DNA from: Anaerolineae bacterium | GTDB lineage: Bacteria; Chloroflexota; Anaerolineae; JAADDB01 | NCBI GenBank assembly: GCA_015486895.1 | Contig: WFQT01000069.1 | Location: forward strand, 1 to 7,242 | Reading direction: 5' to 3' | Length of the DNA stretch: 7,242 bases | Part shown: positions 1 to 6,300 of the stretch, in pieces | Position numbering within the stretch: the first letter of the stretch is position 1 | Layout: each line of letters starts with the position of its first letter | The notes under the pieces: generated by a model | What the model was told of the DNA's origin: nothing | Seen by the model: the letters and a program-made list of their open reading frames with translations, nothing else | Databases searched by the model: none | Made by a program: the position numbers and the translations under genes

Positions 1-491
1 ACACCAGTTTGCAGATATCGGCTTACGGCGTCACGCGGACGTGGGACATCAACACTGTAACCTGGAACGAAGCAGCCAGCGGCACGCCATGGGGTGCAGG
101 CGGTGCGAATGATACGGCTAACGACCGTTCTGGGCAGCCCGCAGACCAGCAAACCTTGAGCGAGCGAGACCAGTGGTACACCTTTAATGTGACCTCATTG
201 GCCCAGAAGATCAAGACAGGTGTTTTGCACGGCATTTTGCTGCGCCCAGAAGGGGGCAACACCAGCGGCACCATCTTTTTAGCGCCGTCAGAAATGGAAG
301 AACACCCGGAGCAACGGCCGGTGCTAAATTTCACCTATAACTTGCGACCAGTGCAGCCTCCGAGCCCAACGCCGACTCCGACGGCAACTTCCACACCGAC
401 GGCAACTTGCACACCAACGCCAACGATAACGCCGACGGTGACGCCGACACCGCAAAGTTACTATCTCTACCTGCCGTTGCTTAAGCGTTAA
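1..491 (+). CDS. Secreted DNRLRE-domain protein, C-terminal part (5' end outside the window)
   Basis: The reading frame is open from the first base (first complete codon at position 3) to the TAA at 489-491, so this is the 3' end of a longer gene. About 115 residues form the C-terminal half of a DNRLRE (disaggregatase-related, CBM96-like) beta-sandwich. The family hallmarks are visible: a Trp-Asp...Thr-Val-Thr-Trp-Asn-Glu strand (WDINTVTWNE), a Trp-Gly...Gly-Gly-Ala-Asn turn, a 'WYTFNVTSL' strand, 'GILLRPEG', and a closing 'RPVLNFTY' strand. A Pro-Thr-rich linker of about 35 residues follows, containing one isolated Cys (TATCTPT). The protein ends in the aromatic/aliphatic tail YYLYLPLLKR. 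No catalytic domain is visible. The family is found in exported, often glycan-binding proteins, so a surface or extracellular role is inferred. The linker and tail resemble those of the next gene, 65 bp downstream on the same strand, suggesting related function and probable co-transcription. Confidence 0.85.
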   Translation, partial: TSLQISAYGVTRTWDINTVTWNEAASGTPWGAGGANDTANDRSGQPADQQTLSERDQWYTFNVTSLAQKIKTGVLHGILLRPEGGNTSGTIFLAPSEMEEHPEQRPVLNFTYNLRPVQPPSPTPTPTATSTPTATCTPTPTITPTVTPTPQSYYLYLPLLKR

Positions 492-497
492 TCACCA

Positions 498-519
498 GCG
501 AGGATCGATGTCCTCCCGC
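498..519 (+). other. Small hairpin in the 65-bp spacer between the two surface-protein genes
   Basis: GAGGAT (500-505) can pair with GTCCTC (510-515, one G-T wobble) around a 4-nt loop. GC at 498-499 can add pairs to GC at 518-519 across a 2-nt bulge. No T-run follows, so it is not a convincing intrinsic terminator. I see no good -35/-10 pair in the spacer. The simplest reading is an intercistronic hairpin within a shared transcript, but this is weakly supported. Confidence 0.25.
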
Positions 520-538
520 CCAGCGGATATCAGACATT

Positions 539-548
539 AAAGAGAGAG
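539..548 (+). promoter_or_regulatory. Purine-rich ribosome binding site for the 1836-residue protein
   Basis: The tract AAAGAGAGAG ends 8 nt before the ATG at 557 and is the only Shine-Dalgarno-like sequence near it. It is a weak match to AGGAGG. It still supports this ATG, which is followed directly by a convincing signal peptide. Confidence 0.5.
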
Positions 549-556
549 CGTTAAAA

Positions 557-3500
557 ATGCTGAAAAGGTTAATACAAGCAATTCTCTTCCTGCTAATCCT
601 GACAGGCTTGAGTAGTCAACAGCCATTCACCGTCCAAGCCAGCGAGCCATTCACGGGCCGGCAAACCGGCACAACGGTTAGCGCCTGGAAAATCCAATGG
701 CGAGCCGATCGCGACCTGCATGACATCTTCGTCCTCCCTGGTGGCACTGTGTACGCCGTGGGCGACAAGGGGGCCTTTTACACGTCGCAGGATTATGGCC
801 AGCACTGGCATTACCAAAAAGTGTGCTCCCAAAATCTCAACGCTATCTTCTTCCGTCCTACCGGGGAAGGATGGCTTGTCGGCAACGACGGTGTCATTTA
901 CCATACAACAAACAGCGGACGCATCTGGATAGCACAAGAGAGCAACACCCACCACGACCTATTAGACATTACGGCCGACCAGTCCGGGAAGTTATGGGCT
1001 GCCGGCTCCCTCGGAACGGTTCTACGCAGCGATGATGGACAATACTGGCGAGACGTTTCTCCTCACACCATGCGAACTTTGCATGCGATCACCTTCGTCA
1101 GTGAAAACGAAGGGTGGATCGCCGGCACCAGCGGTACACTCTTACACACCAGTGACGGCGGCAACCATTGGGAATCTCGCTCCGTAACCACAAACTGGCT
1201 CTTCGACATTGCTTTCAGTGCTAACGGCCAACAAGGATGGATTGTCGGCGACCAGGGAACGATTCTACACAGCGAAGACGGCGGCAACACATGGCAGAAA
1301 GTAGCTAGTAATATCACTTACAACCTGTACGGCGTAACCGTAGACAGTGCAGGAACAGCCTGGGTAGTAGGAGCCGCAGGATTCATAGGCTCCATCATCA
1401 ATAACACTATCGAGCAACACGTTACACCCGTACAAACAAATCTTGTCACCGCCACCATTGTCGATGGCAACATCTGGTTAGCAGGAGCAAGTAACGCTAT
1501 TATGCGCAGCCAGGATGGTGGCCATAACTGGGATGTGCCCAACGGCGGCGGTGTGTACGAGTTCTTCGATGTAGACTTCGTAGACACACACAACGGTTGG
1601 GTCGTCGGCCAGCGCCATCATGACCAAAACCCGGACAAACATTTCGGCATCATTTTCCACACCAGCGACGGCGGCTATTCCTGGGAAATGCAATCCTTCC
1701 CCGGTGAGAGCGGCGAATTCGAAGGAGTAGCCTTCGCCGATGCCCAGCGCGGCGTTGTCACCGGACGCTACGGCAAGGCAATCTACACCGAAAACGGCGG
1801 CCAAACCTGGCACACCCAGACATTGCCACCCTCGGCAAATTGGATTTACCGCGTCGAGATGGACCCCAGCGGCAACGGTTGGGCCGGGGCATCTTTTGGT
1901 CGCCTTTACCACACCACCGATTTCGGCCGCAACTGGGATTTCTTCTGCCTCCATTTCCCTGTGAGCGGCGAACCTGGCTGTATCGACAAGTTCAATTTGT
2001 CCGTTCGCGGTTTGGCAGCAGTGAACAACAATGTCTGGCTTTTCGGCAAAGATGGCCAAATGGAAGTGGGCACCGACGTGGGCTCAGGTCGCCTCAATGT
2101 CCTCCGACCTAAAGTGCATGAGAACTGGTATCGAGTGCCATTACTCAGCGGGCGTGCCCATAACCACCTAAACAACGGTTACTTCCTCAATCTAAACGAG
2201 GGTTGGGCCGTTGGCGTCGCCGGAGCGCTATGGCACACCATCGACGGCGGTCGTTACAGCGGCGATTGGACATTGCTCACCCCAGACGTGACACTGACTC
2301 CTGATTGGCGCATTGCCGACCTGTATGACGTGCAATTCGCGAACAAGAAGACTGGGATCGTCGTGGGCGGGCAGTGCGACGACTACAGCCGCCCTCCCAA
2401 CCCTGCGGCCGGGAATGATTATTTCTGGTGCATGTATGCTTATGCCAACGACTATACCTACGACCGCGCCTTTGCAGCCCGCAGCAAAGACGGCGGCAAA
2501 CATTGGCAAACAGAGCTCATCCCCCAAGTACCCCTTCTATACGAAGTAGATATGGTAGGCACCGACGCCGCCTGGGCTGTCGGTTCTGCAGGGGCAGTCT
2601 TACACTACGCAGGTGCACCGTCATCAGCCATTGCTTACCAGATGAGTGCCCCAATCACGGTAAACGGAATCATCAATGAATGGCCGCACACCGATACAAT
2701 CTCTGTCACCGCGAAAAACGCCGATACCCTGCAAGGAGCAAATGTGCCTACTACGGCGGATCTCAGCGCTGTTTTCCACACCGTCTGGACACCAGACAAC
2801 TTATTCATCGGCGTGCATGTCAATGACGACACAATCGACAGCAATGAAAGCAACTTCCTGAACAATGATAGTATCGCCTTAGGCATCGACGGTGCCCACG
2901 ATAATACCGGAGGCGGTCCCGACGACCATTTGTACCGGATTACTGCCGCCGGGGCAGCGTACGACTGGATCACACCGACCCAAGCCATCTCTGCAGCCGT
3001 GCAAATAGTCCCCGGCGGCTACGATGTTGAAATCGGCATCCCGGCCGCACAAATCTTGGGCCACCCGGGAACGCTAACCGCCGGTCAACAAATCGGCTTC
3101 AGCCTATCGCTACGGGACAACGACAATGGTGGTGAGATTGACAACGTTCTGGTCAAAGACGGTCCCGACCCCGGCACCCCCAGCGCCGAGTTCGGCACAA
3201 TCTTACTGCGAGGGAAGCAGTTAGTGCTACAGCGTGACCTGAACGACTTCTCCATCATAAAAGACACCTACATTGACCGTTACCACCCCACCGCCAACTA
3301 CGCCACGCAGGATAGCGCCCGGAATCATTTCTTACACTTGACGGCAAACACCAGCCTGGGCGACATCACTTCAGCGCTCTTCAAGATCGATCCCTCCTTC
3401 TTACCACCAGAAGCCATCATCTCGCAAGCCAAATTAGCCCTGCGCATAGGAACAAAACAGGGTGATGGCACTTTGCACGCAGCACTGTACAAGCTGCTAC

Positions 3501-6067
3501 GCCCCTGGCAGCTTAACATCGTCCACTGGCTCAATGCCACGACAGACCAGAAATGGGAAATTCCCGGCGCCAACGGGCCCAGGGACCGATCCCAAACACC
3601 GGTGGCAGTCACAGATATCGACCATCCCATTAGCTGGTACGAATGGGACATACAACCGCTTGTGCAAGAATGGCTAAACGATCCAGCACACAACTACGGC
3701 TTCATCATCCGCCCAGAACAAGGCTGGCCAGTAGGCTACAGCGTAGTCTCGAGTGAATACACAGACGATCCGGCTAAGCGCCCTCGGCTGGAACTGCAAT
3801 ATGAGCTCTATCCTGTGCCAACGCCAACCCCAACAGCAACACCCACGGCCACACCAACGCCGTACGGCACGCCGACCGTCACTCCAACAGCTACAGATAC
3901 ACCAACGGTTACGCCAACGCCCACTATTACGCCAACACCATTACCGCCGCCTATAGCCTGGCAAGGAACGGCCACTCATGACGCCTACATCAGTGGGTGG
4001 TCACCCAACAGTCACCCGACAGACCGCTTTCTCTCCGTCAGGCAGGGTGCTTTACGCACGCTCCTACAATTCGACACCAGTGACATCCCTCGTGGCGCCA
4101 CGGTGAAAGACGCAACACTCACCATGTGGGTCAGCGCCGCTCCTGACGGTACCCTTGGCGGCACCATCAGTGGCCACCTGTTACGCCGTAACTGGGACGA
4201 GAACACTGTGACCTGGCGCGAAGCCCAGGCTGGTATCCCCTGGCAAAGCCCCGGTGCCGATGGCAACGATGATCGCGCCCCCGACGTTTCACTCCAAGGA
4301 ACAGTTACCTGCCGCTACTGCATTGCCTCTTTCAACGCCACAGAAGCTGCAGCTGCCTGGCTCTCCAGCCCGGAGAGTAACTTCGGGATCCAGTTACGCT
4401 CATCCAAACAAAAAGAATACCGTTTTGCCGACCGGACCGCCGGTTACGAATGGCAACGGCCACGGCTAACTATACACTACTACCCGCCTCAGCCGACGGC
4501 AACGCCAACCCTTACGCCAACCATCACCCCAACCCCAACCGTCACGCCGACGCCTTACGGTACCCCTACCGTCACGCCAACGCCAACCATCACCCCAACG
4601 CCAACGATTACGCCGACGCCGACAGTTACGCCTACGGCAACTGATACGCCTACCCCAGTACTGATTACCTGGAAAGGCACGGTGACAAATGACACTTACA
4701 TCAGCAGGTGGACACCCAACCAGCACCCAACCGGTCGCTACCTCGCGGTGAAGCATAACGACTTGCGTTCGCTATTGTATTTCGATATGAGTGCGATTCC
4801 TGCCGGAGCAATTATCAAAGATGCAACACTCACTATGTGGGTGAGTGCCGCGCCGAACGATGCCCCCGGCGGCACCATCAGCGGCTACCGGTTGCGTCGT
4901 GCCTGGGACGAAGACAGTGTCACCTGGAACGAGGCTCAGCCCGGCACCGCCTGGCAACTCCCCGGCGCCAACGGCGCTGAAGACAAAGCACCTAATCCCT
5001 CCTTCCAGGAAGATGTAAACTGTCGCTACTGCTTGGTTTCATTCTACGCTAAGGAAATGGTCACCGCCTGGCTTGCCCACCCGGAGGCCAATTTCGGCCT
5101 GCAATTGCAATCCTCCGATCACAGTGAATATCGCTTTGCCGACCAGACCGCCGGTTACGAATGGCAGCGGCCCCAGTTGACTGTACACTACTACCCACCA
5201 CCGCCCACGGCAACCCCAACGGACACGCCGACGGCATCGCCGACACCAACAATAACGCCTACACCTTTCGGCACGCCGACCGTCACCCCGACGCCGACAA
5301 TCACACCAACACCGACCGACACACCAACTCCGACGGACACACCTACGGCAACTCCAACACCGACACCATCATTGTTAACGTGGGAAGGTACAGCTAACAA
5401 TGACACCTTTATAAGCCAATGGGCACCGAACGAGCACCCTACCGGCTCGTACCTGGCAGTCAAACATGGCGTTTTGCGCTCGTTATTACACTTCGACACA
5501 AGTGCCATTCCTGCCGGGGCAACGATACAGGATGCAACACTAACCTTGTGGGTCAGTGCTGCCCCTAATGACTCTCCCAGCGGAACCATTAGCGGCTATT
5601 TGCTGCGCCGTGCCTGGGACGAAAACAGTGTCACCTGGAACGAAGCCCGGACGGGGGCTACCTGGCAAGCACCAGGTGCCGACGGCGACCAAGATCGCGC
5701 CCCCGACACTTCCCTGCAAAGCACCATTACCTGCCGTTATTGCGTCATCTCCTTTGATGCCACAGAAGCAATGACTGCCTGGGCAAGACAGCCGGAGGAC
5801 AATTTCGGCCTGCAATTGCGTTCCTCCAGCTATGACCAATATCACTTCGCCGACCAAACCGCCGGTTACGAATGGCAACGTCCCCGGCTGATCGTACATT
5901 ACTACCCACCACAGCCCACGGCAACACCAACTGCCTCACCGACAGCAACCGCCACAGCGTCGCCAACAGCGACAGCTACAGCAACACCCACGGTATCACC
6001 GACGGCAACGGCAACAGCAACACCGGAGCAAAGCTGGGTGCCTTTGATTTTGGCTGACCTGCCATAG
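557..6067 (+). CDS. Giant secreted protein: signal peptide, double YCF48-like propeller, CBM9/DOMON-like domain, four DNRLRE domains, Pro-Thr linkers
   Basis: This 1836-residue protein starts with a Sec signal peptide: Lys-Arg at 3-4, a hydrophobic core at about 5-18, and likely cleavage after the VQA at 26-28. Residues 52-685 hold fourteen repeats of about 35-65 residues of the 'GWxVGxxGxxxHTxDGGxxW' type (YCF48/BNR-like beta-propeller), for example GWIAGTSGTLLHTSDGG at 187-202. Residues 696-885 look like a CBM9/DOMON-like sandwich: 'VNGIINEW' start, 'DNLFIGVHVNDD', 'GGYDVEIGIPA', 'IGFSLSLRDND'. DNRLRE domains lie at about 896-1083, 1133-1309, 1370-1547 and 1607-1785. Pro-Thr linkers separate the last three, and the protein ends in a Pro-Thr-Ala stretch and SWVPLILADLP. 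Ten of the eleven cysteines sit in close pairs, fitting an exported protein. No sialidase or hydrolase catalytic residues are evident, so a binding, adhesive or scaffold role at the cell surface is inferred. Automated labels such as 'exo-alpha-sialidase' or 'photosystem II assembly factor' would be misleading. The gene follows a related surface-protein gene after 65 bp. Confidence 0.9.
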   Translation: MLKRLIQAILFLLILTGLSSQQPFTVQASEPFTGRQTGTTVSAWKIQWRADRDLHDIFVLPGGTVYAVGDKGAFYTSQDYGQHWHYQKVCSQNLNAIFFRPTGEGWLVGNDGVIYHTTNSGRIWIAQESNTHHDLLDITADQSGKLWAAGSLGTVLRSDDGQYWRDVSPHTMRTLHAITFVSENEGWIAGTSGTLLHTSDGGNHWESRSVTTNWLFDIAFSANGQQGWIVGDQGTILHSEDGGNTWQKVASNITYNLYGVTVDSAGTAWVVGAAGFIGSIINNTIEQHVTPVQTNLVTATIVDGNIWLAGASNAIMRSQDGGHNWDVPNGGGVYEFFDVDFVDTHNGWVVGQRHHDQNPDKHFGIIFHTSDGGYSWEMQSFPGESGEFEGVAFADAQRGVVTGRYGKAIYTENGGQTWHTQTLPPSANWIYRVEMDPSGNGWAGASFGRLYHTTDFGRNWDFFCLHFPVSGEPGCIDKFNLSVRGLAAVNNNVWLFGKDGQMEVGTDVGSGRLNVLRPKVHENWYRVPLLSGRAHNHLNNGYFLNLNEGWAVGVAGALWHTIDGGRYSGDWTLLTPDVTLTPDWRIADLYDVQFANKKTGIVVGGQCDDYSRPPNPAAGNDYFWCMYAYANDYTYDRAFAARSKDGGKHWQTELIPQVPLLYEVDMVGTDAAWAVGSAGAVLHYAGAPSSAIAYQMSAPITVNGIINEWPHTDTISVTAKNADTLQGANVPTTADLSAVFHTVWTPDNLFIGVHVNDDTIDSNESNFLNNDSIALGIDGAHDNTGGGPDDHLYRITAAGAAYDWITPTQAISAAVQIVPGGYDVEIGIPAAQILGHPGTLTAGQQIGFSLSLRDNDNGGEIDNVLVKDGPDPGTPSAEFGTILLRGKQLVLQRDLNDFSIIKDTYIDRYHPTANYATQDSARNHFLHLTANTSLGDITSALFKIDPSFLPPEAIISQAKLALRIGTKQGDGTLHAALYKLLRPWQLNIVHWLNATTDQKWEIPGANGPRDRSQTPVAVTDIDHPISWYEWDIQPLVQEWLNDPAHNYGFIIRPEQGWPVGYSVVSSEYTDDPAKRPRLELQYELYPVPTPTPTATPTATPTPYGTPTVTPTATDTPTVTPTPTITPTPLPPPIAWQGTATHDAYISGWSPNSHPTDRFLSVRQGALRTLLQFDTSDIPRGATVKDATLTMWVSAAPDGTLGGTISGHLLRRNWDENTVTWREAQAGIPWQSPGADGNDDRAPDVSLQGTVTCRYCIASFNATEAAAAWLSSPESNFGIQLRSSKQKEYRFADRTAGYEWQRPRLTIHYYPPQPTATPTLTPTITPTPTVTPTPYGTPTVTPTPTITPTPTITPTPTVTPTATDTPTPVLITWKGTVTNDTYISRWTPNQHPTGRYLAVKHNDLRSLLYFDMSAIPAGAIIKDATLTMWVSAAPNDAPGGTISGYRLRRAWDEDSVTWNEAQPGTAWQLPGANGAEDKAPNPSFQEDVNCRYCLVSFYAKEMVTAWLAHPEANFGLQLQSSDHSEYRFADQTAGYEWQRPQLTVHYYPPPPTATPTDTPTASPTPTITPTPFGTPTVTPTPTITPTPTDTPTPTDTPTATPTPTPSLLTWEGTANNDTFISQWAPNEHPTGSYLAVKHGVLRSLLHFDTSAIPAGATIQDATLTLWVSAAPNDSPSGTISGYLLRRAWDENSVTWNEARTGATWQAPGADGDQDRAPDTSLQSTITCRYCVISFDATEAMTAWARQPEDNFGLQLRSSSYDQYHFADQTAGYEWQRPRLIVHYYPPQPTATPTASPTATATASPTATATATPTVSPTATATATPEQSWVPLILADLP
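689..2611 (+). repeat. Fourteen YCF48/BNR-like propeller repeats (probably two seven-bladed propellers)
   Basis: This segment encodes about residues 45-685 of the large protein. Each repeat has the pattern 'L-x-x-[IV]-x-F ... G-W-x-V-G-x-x-G-x-[IL]-x-[HR]-[ST]-x-D-G-G-x-x-W', the YCF48-like repeat with an embedded Asp-box-like turn. I place the repeats at about residues 52, 94, 134, 175, 215, 257, 296, 335, 387, 430, 484, 541, 589 and 661. The first seven are compact (about 40 residues apart). The second seven are longer, with insertions at about 352-362, 464-480, 500-540 and 606-640. Fourteen would suit two seven-bladed rings. The last repeat (661-685) lacks the final DGGxxW part, and repeat 6 (257-287) has lost the DGG turn. 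Blade closure is inferred, not seen. Confidence 0.75.
2642..3211 (+). other. CBM9/DOMON-like domain segment of the large protein
   Basis: Residues about 696-885 match the pattern of CBM9-like and DOMON-like sandwiches. They open with a beta strand 'ITVNGIINEWP' (the usual 'I-x-G-x-x-x-x-W' entry). 'WTPDNLFIGVHVNDD' follows (nucleic 'nLYvav.v.Dd' pattern), then 'DSIALGIDG', a Gly/Asp-rich loop at 781-790, 'GGYDVEIGIPAAQIL' and 'GQQIGFSLSLRDNDN'. Known members bind sugars or haem, and Asp-rich loops often bind calcium. Which ligand applies here cannot be read from the sequence. The domain sits directly between the propellers and the first DNRLRE domain without a Pro-Thr linker. Confidence 0.65.
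3242..3805 (+). other. DNRLRE domain 1 of the large protein (divergent copy)
   Basis: Residues about 896-1083 form a DNRLRE (CBM96-like) domain: 'KDTYIDRYHPTANYATQD', 'SALFKIDPSFLPPEAIISQAKLAL', 'WEIPGANGPRD', 'WYEWDIQPLVQEWL', 'NYGFIIRPEQG' and a closing 'RPRLELQYEL'. It joins the CBM9-like domain without a Pro-Thr linker. It lacks the CRYC motif and the EYRFADxTAGYEW segment of domains 2-4, and is closer in style to the partial domain of the upstream gene (both have 'I-[LI]-[LI]-R-P-E'). It therefore looks like a different branch of the family from the tandem copies that follow. Confidence 0.75.
3812..3952 (+). repeat. Pro-Thr linker 1
   Basis: About 47 residues (1086-1132) consist almost wholly of Pro, Thr, Ala and Val in TPT/TAT/TVT/TIT units and contain PYGTPTVTP (1102-1110). 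The same P-[Y/F]-G-T-P-T-V-T-P interruption recurs in linkers 2 and 3. From this motif to the next domain's Trp the distance is 33 residues here and 39 in the other linkers. Such linkers are typically extended, flexible and often O-glycosylated. Glycosylation is inferred here. Confidence 0.8.
4487..4657 (+). repeat. Pro-Thr linker 2
   Basis: Residues 1311-1367 form a Pro-Thr-Val-Ile linker joining DNRLRE domains 2 and 3, with PYGTPTVTP near its middle. Proline and threonine codons vary freely (ccg, cca, ccc, cct; acg, aca, acc), so the repeat is maintained at protein level and is not a simple DNA microsatellite. Confidence 0.8.
5198..5374 (+). repeat. Pro-Thr linker 3
   Basis: Residues 1548-1606 form a Pro-Thr linker joining DNRLRE domains 3 and 4. 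It has the same distance from the preceding HYYPP to the next domain's Trp as linker 2, although the wording differs (more TDT, and PFGTPTVTP in place of PYGTPTVTP). Confidence 0.8.
5912..6067 (+). other. C-terminal Pro-Thr-Ala stretch and WVPLIL tail of the large protein
   Basis: Residues 1786-1823 form a low-complexity stretch richer in Ala and Ser (SPTATATA units) than linkers 1-3. The final residues are SWVPLILADLP, then TAG at 6065-6067. The order (domain, Pro-Thr stretch, short aromatic-x-Pro-Leu-aliphatic tail) matches the end of the upstream protein (YLYLPLLKR). There is no hydrophobic helix long enough for a membrane anchor and no LPXTG motif. A sorting or surface-retention role is an inference from recurrence only. 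Confidence 0.6.
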
Positions 6068-6111
6068 TGTAGCGGCACTGGCCCGGCATCATCATAGTGC
6101 TTAAGGCACAA

Positions 6112-6173
6112 AACTTCCAAAGCCTCCGCGATAGCATTGAAATCAGGCCTATCTGCGCAAGACTTTGGAAGTT
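6112..6173. repeat. 62-nt imperfect palindrome (long hairpin)
   Basis: AACTTCCAAAG (6112-6122) and CTTTGGAAGTT (6163-6173) are a perfect 11-bp inverted repeat. Pairing continues inward with CT/AG (6124-6125 with 6160-6161), CGC/GCG (6127-6129 with 6155-6157) and GATAG/CTATC (6130-6134 with 6149-6153). The loop is about 14 nt (6135-6148). In total about 21 pairs form, with small bulges. On the + strand no T-run follows, so it is not a standard terminator. On the - strand the stem runs into TTTT (6113-6110). It may be a transcript-end stabiliser, a dispersed repeat or a protein-binding site. Confidence 0.7.
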
Positions 6174-6300
6174 CCCTTGCCCTTGGAGAAAATGCATTGT
6201 CCAAGCTAAAAGCGGCCACATATGCCCCCCCATCAGGCGTTATCCAAAGCCTTACATTTCTCAGTTGCTTGCTAAACCTGCGCGAGGCGCCAGAATCTCT

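Larger units (their letters stand above)
3953..5911 (+). repeat. Three tandem DNRLRE-plus-linker units with a 711-bp (237-residue) period
   Basis: Units start at 3953, 4664 and 5375 (residues 1133, 1370, 1607), exactly 711 bp apart. The third lacks a full linker and runs into the final Pro-Thr-Ala tail after about 5911. Landmarks recur with exactly the same spacing: the first Trp (1135, 1372, 1609), CRYC (1252, 1489, 1726), GYEWQRP (1296, 1533, 1770) and P-[Y/F]-G-T-P in the linkers (1333, 1570). Each domain has 'DxYIS' or 'DTFIS', 'HPT', 'FDxSxIPxGAxxxDATLT', 'WVSAAP', 'TVTW' or 'SVTW', 'NFGxQLxSS', 'FADxTAGYEWQRP' and 'HYYPP'. The copies differ at many synonymous and non-synonymous positions, so they are an old duplication kept under protein-level constraint, not a recent or assembly-made repeat. 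Their function is inferred to be ligand or glycan binding with added avidity. Confidence 0.9.

Noticed and set aside
1478..2059. 193-residue open frame on the - strand
   Set aside because: It lies entirely opposite the propeller repeats, whose frame is clearly coding. The translation is low in recognisable motifs and has no ribosome site, so it is a shadow.
557..2611. Sialidase or photosystem II assembly factor function for the propeller
   Set aside because: Only the Asp-box-like turn and YCF48-like repeat are shared. The arginine triad and other sialidase catalytic residues are not apparent, and nothing else here is photosynthetic.
5191..5589. 132-residue - strand frame with Val-Gly-Val-rich repeats
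   Set aside because: The repeats are the mirror of Pro-Thr linker codons. Antisense of such linkers is stop-poor by composition and gives false Val-Gly proteins.
3812..6025. Linker DNA as CRISPR or microsatellite array
   Set aside because: The repetition is at protein level with mixed synonymous codons, lies in frame inside one gene, and has no repeat-spacer structure.
6066..6109. Small hairpins just after the large gene (AGTG/CACT at 6066-6079, GTGC/GCAC at 6097-6109) as terminators
   Set aside because: Stems are only 4 bp and no T-run follows.
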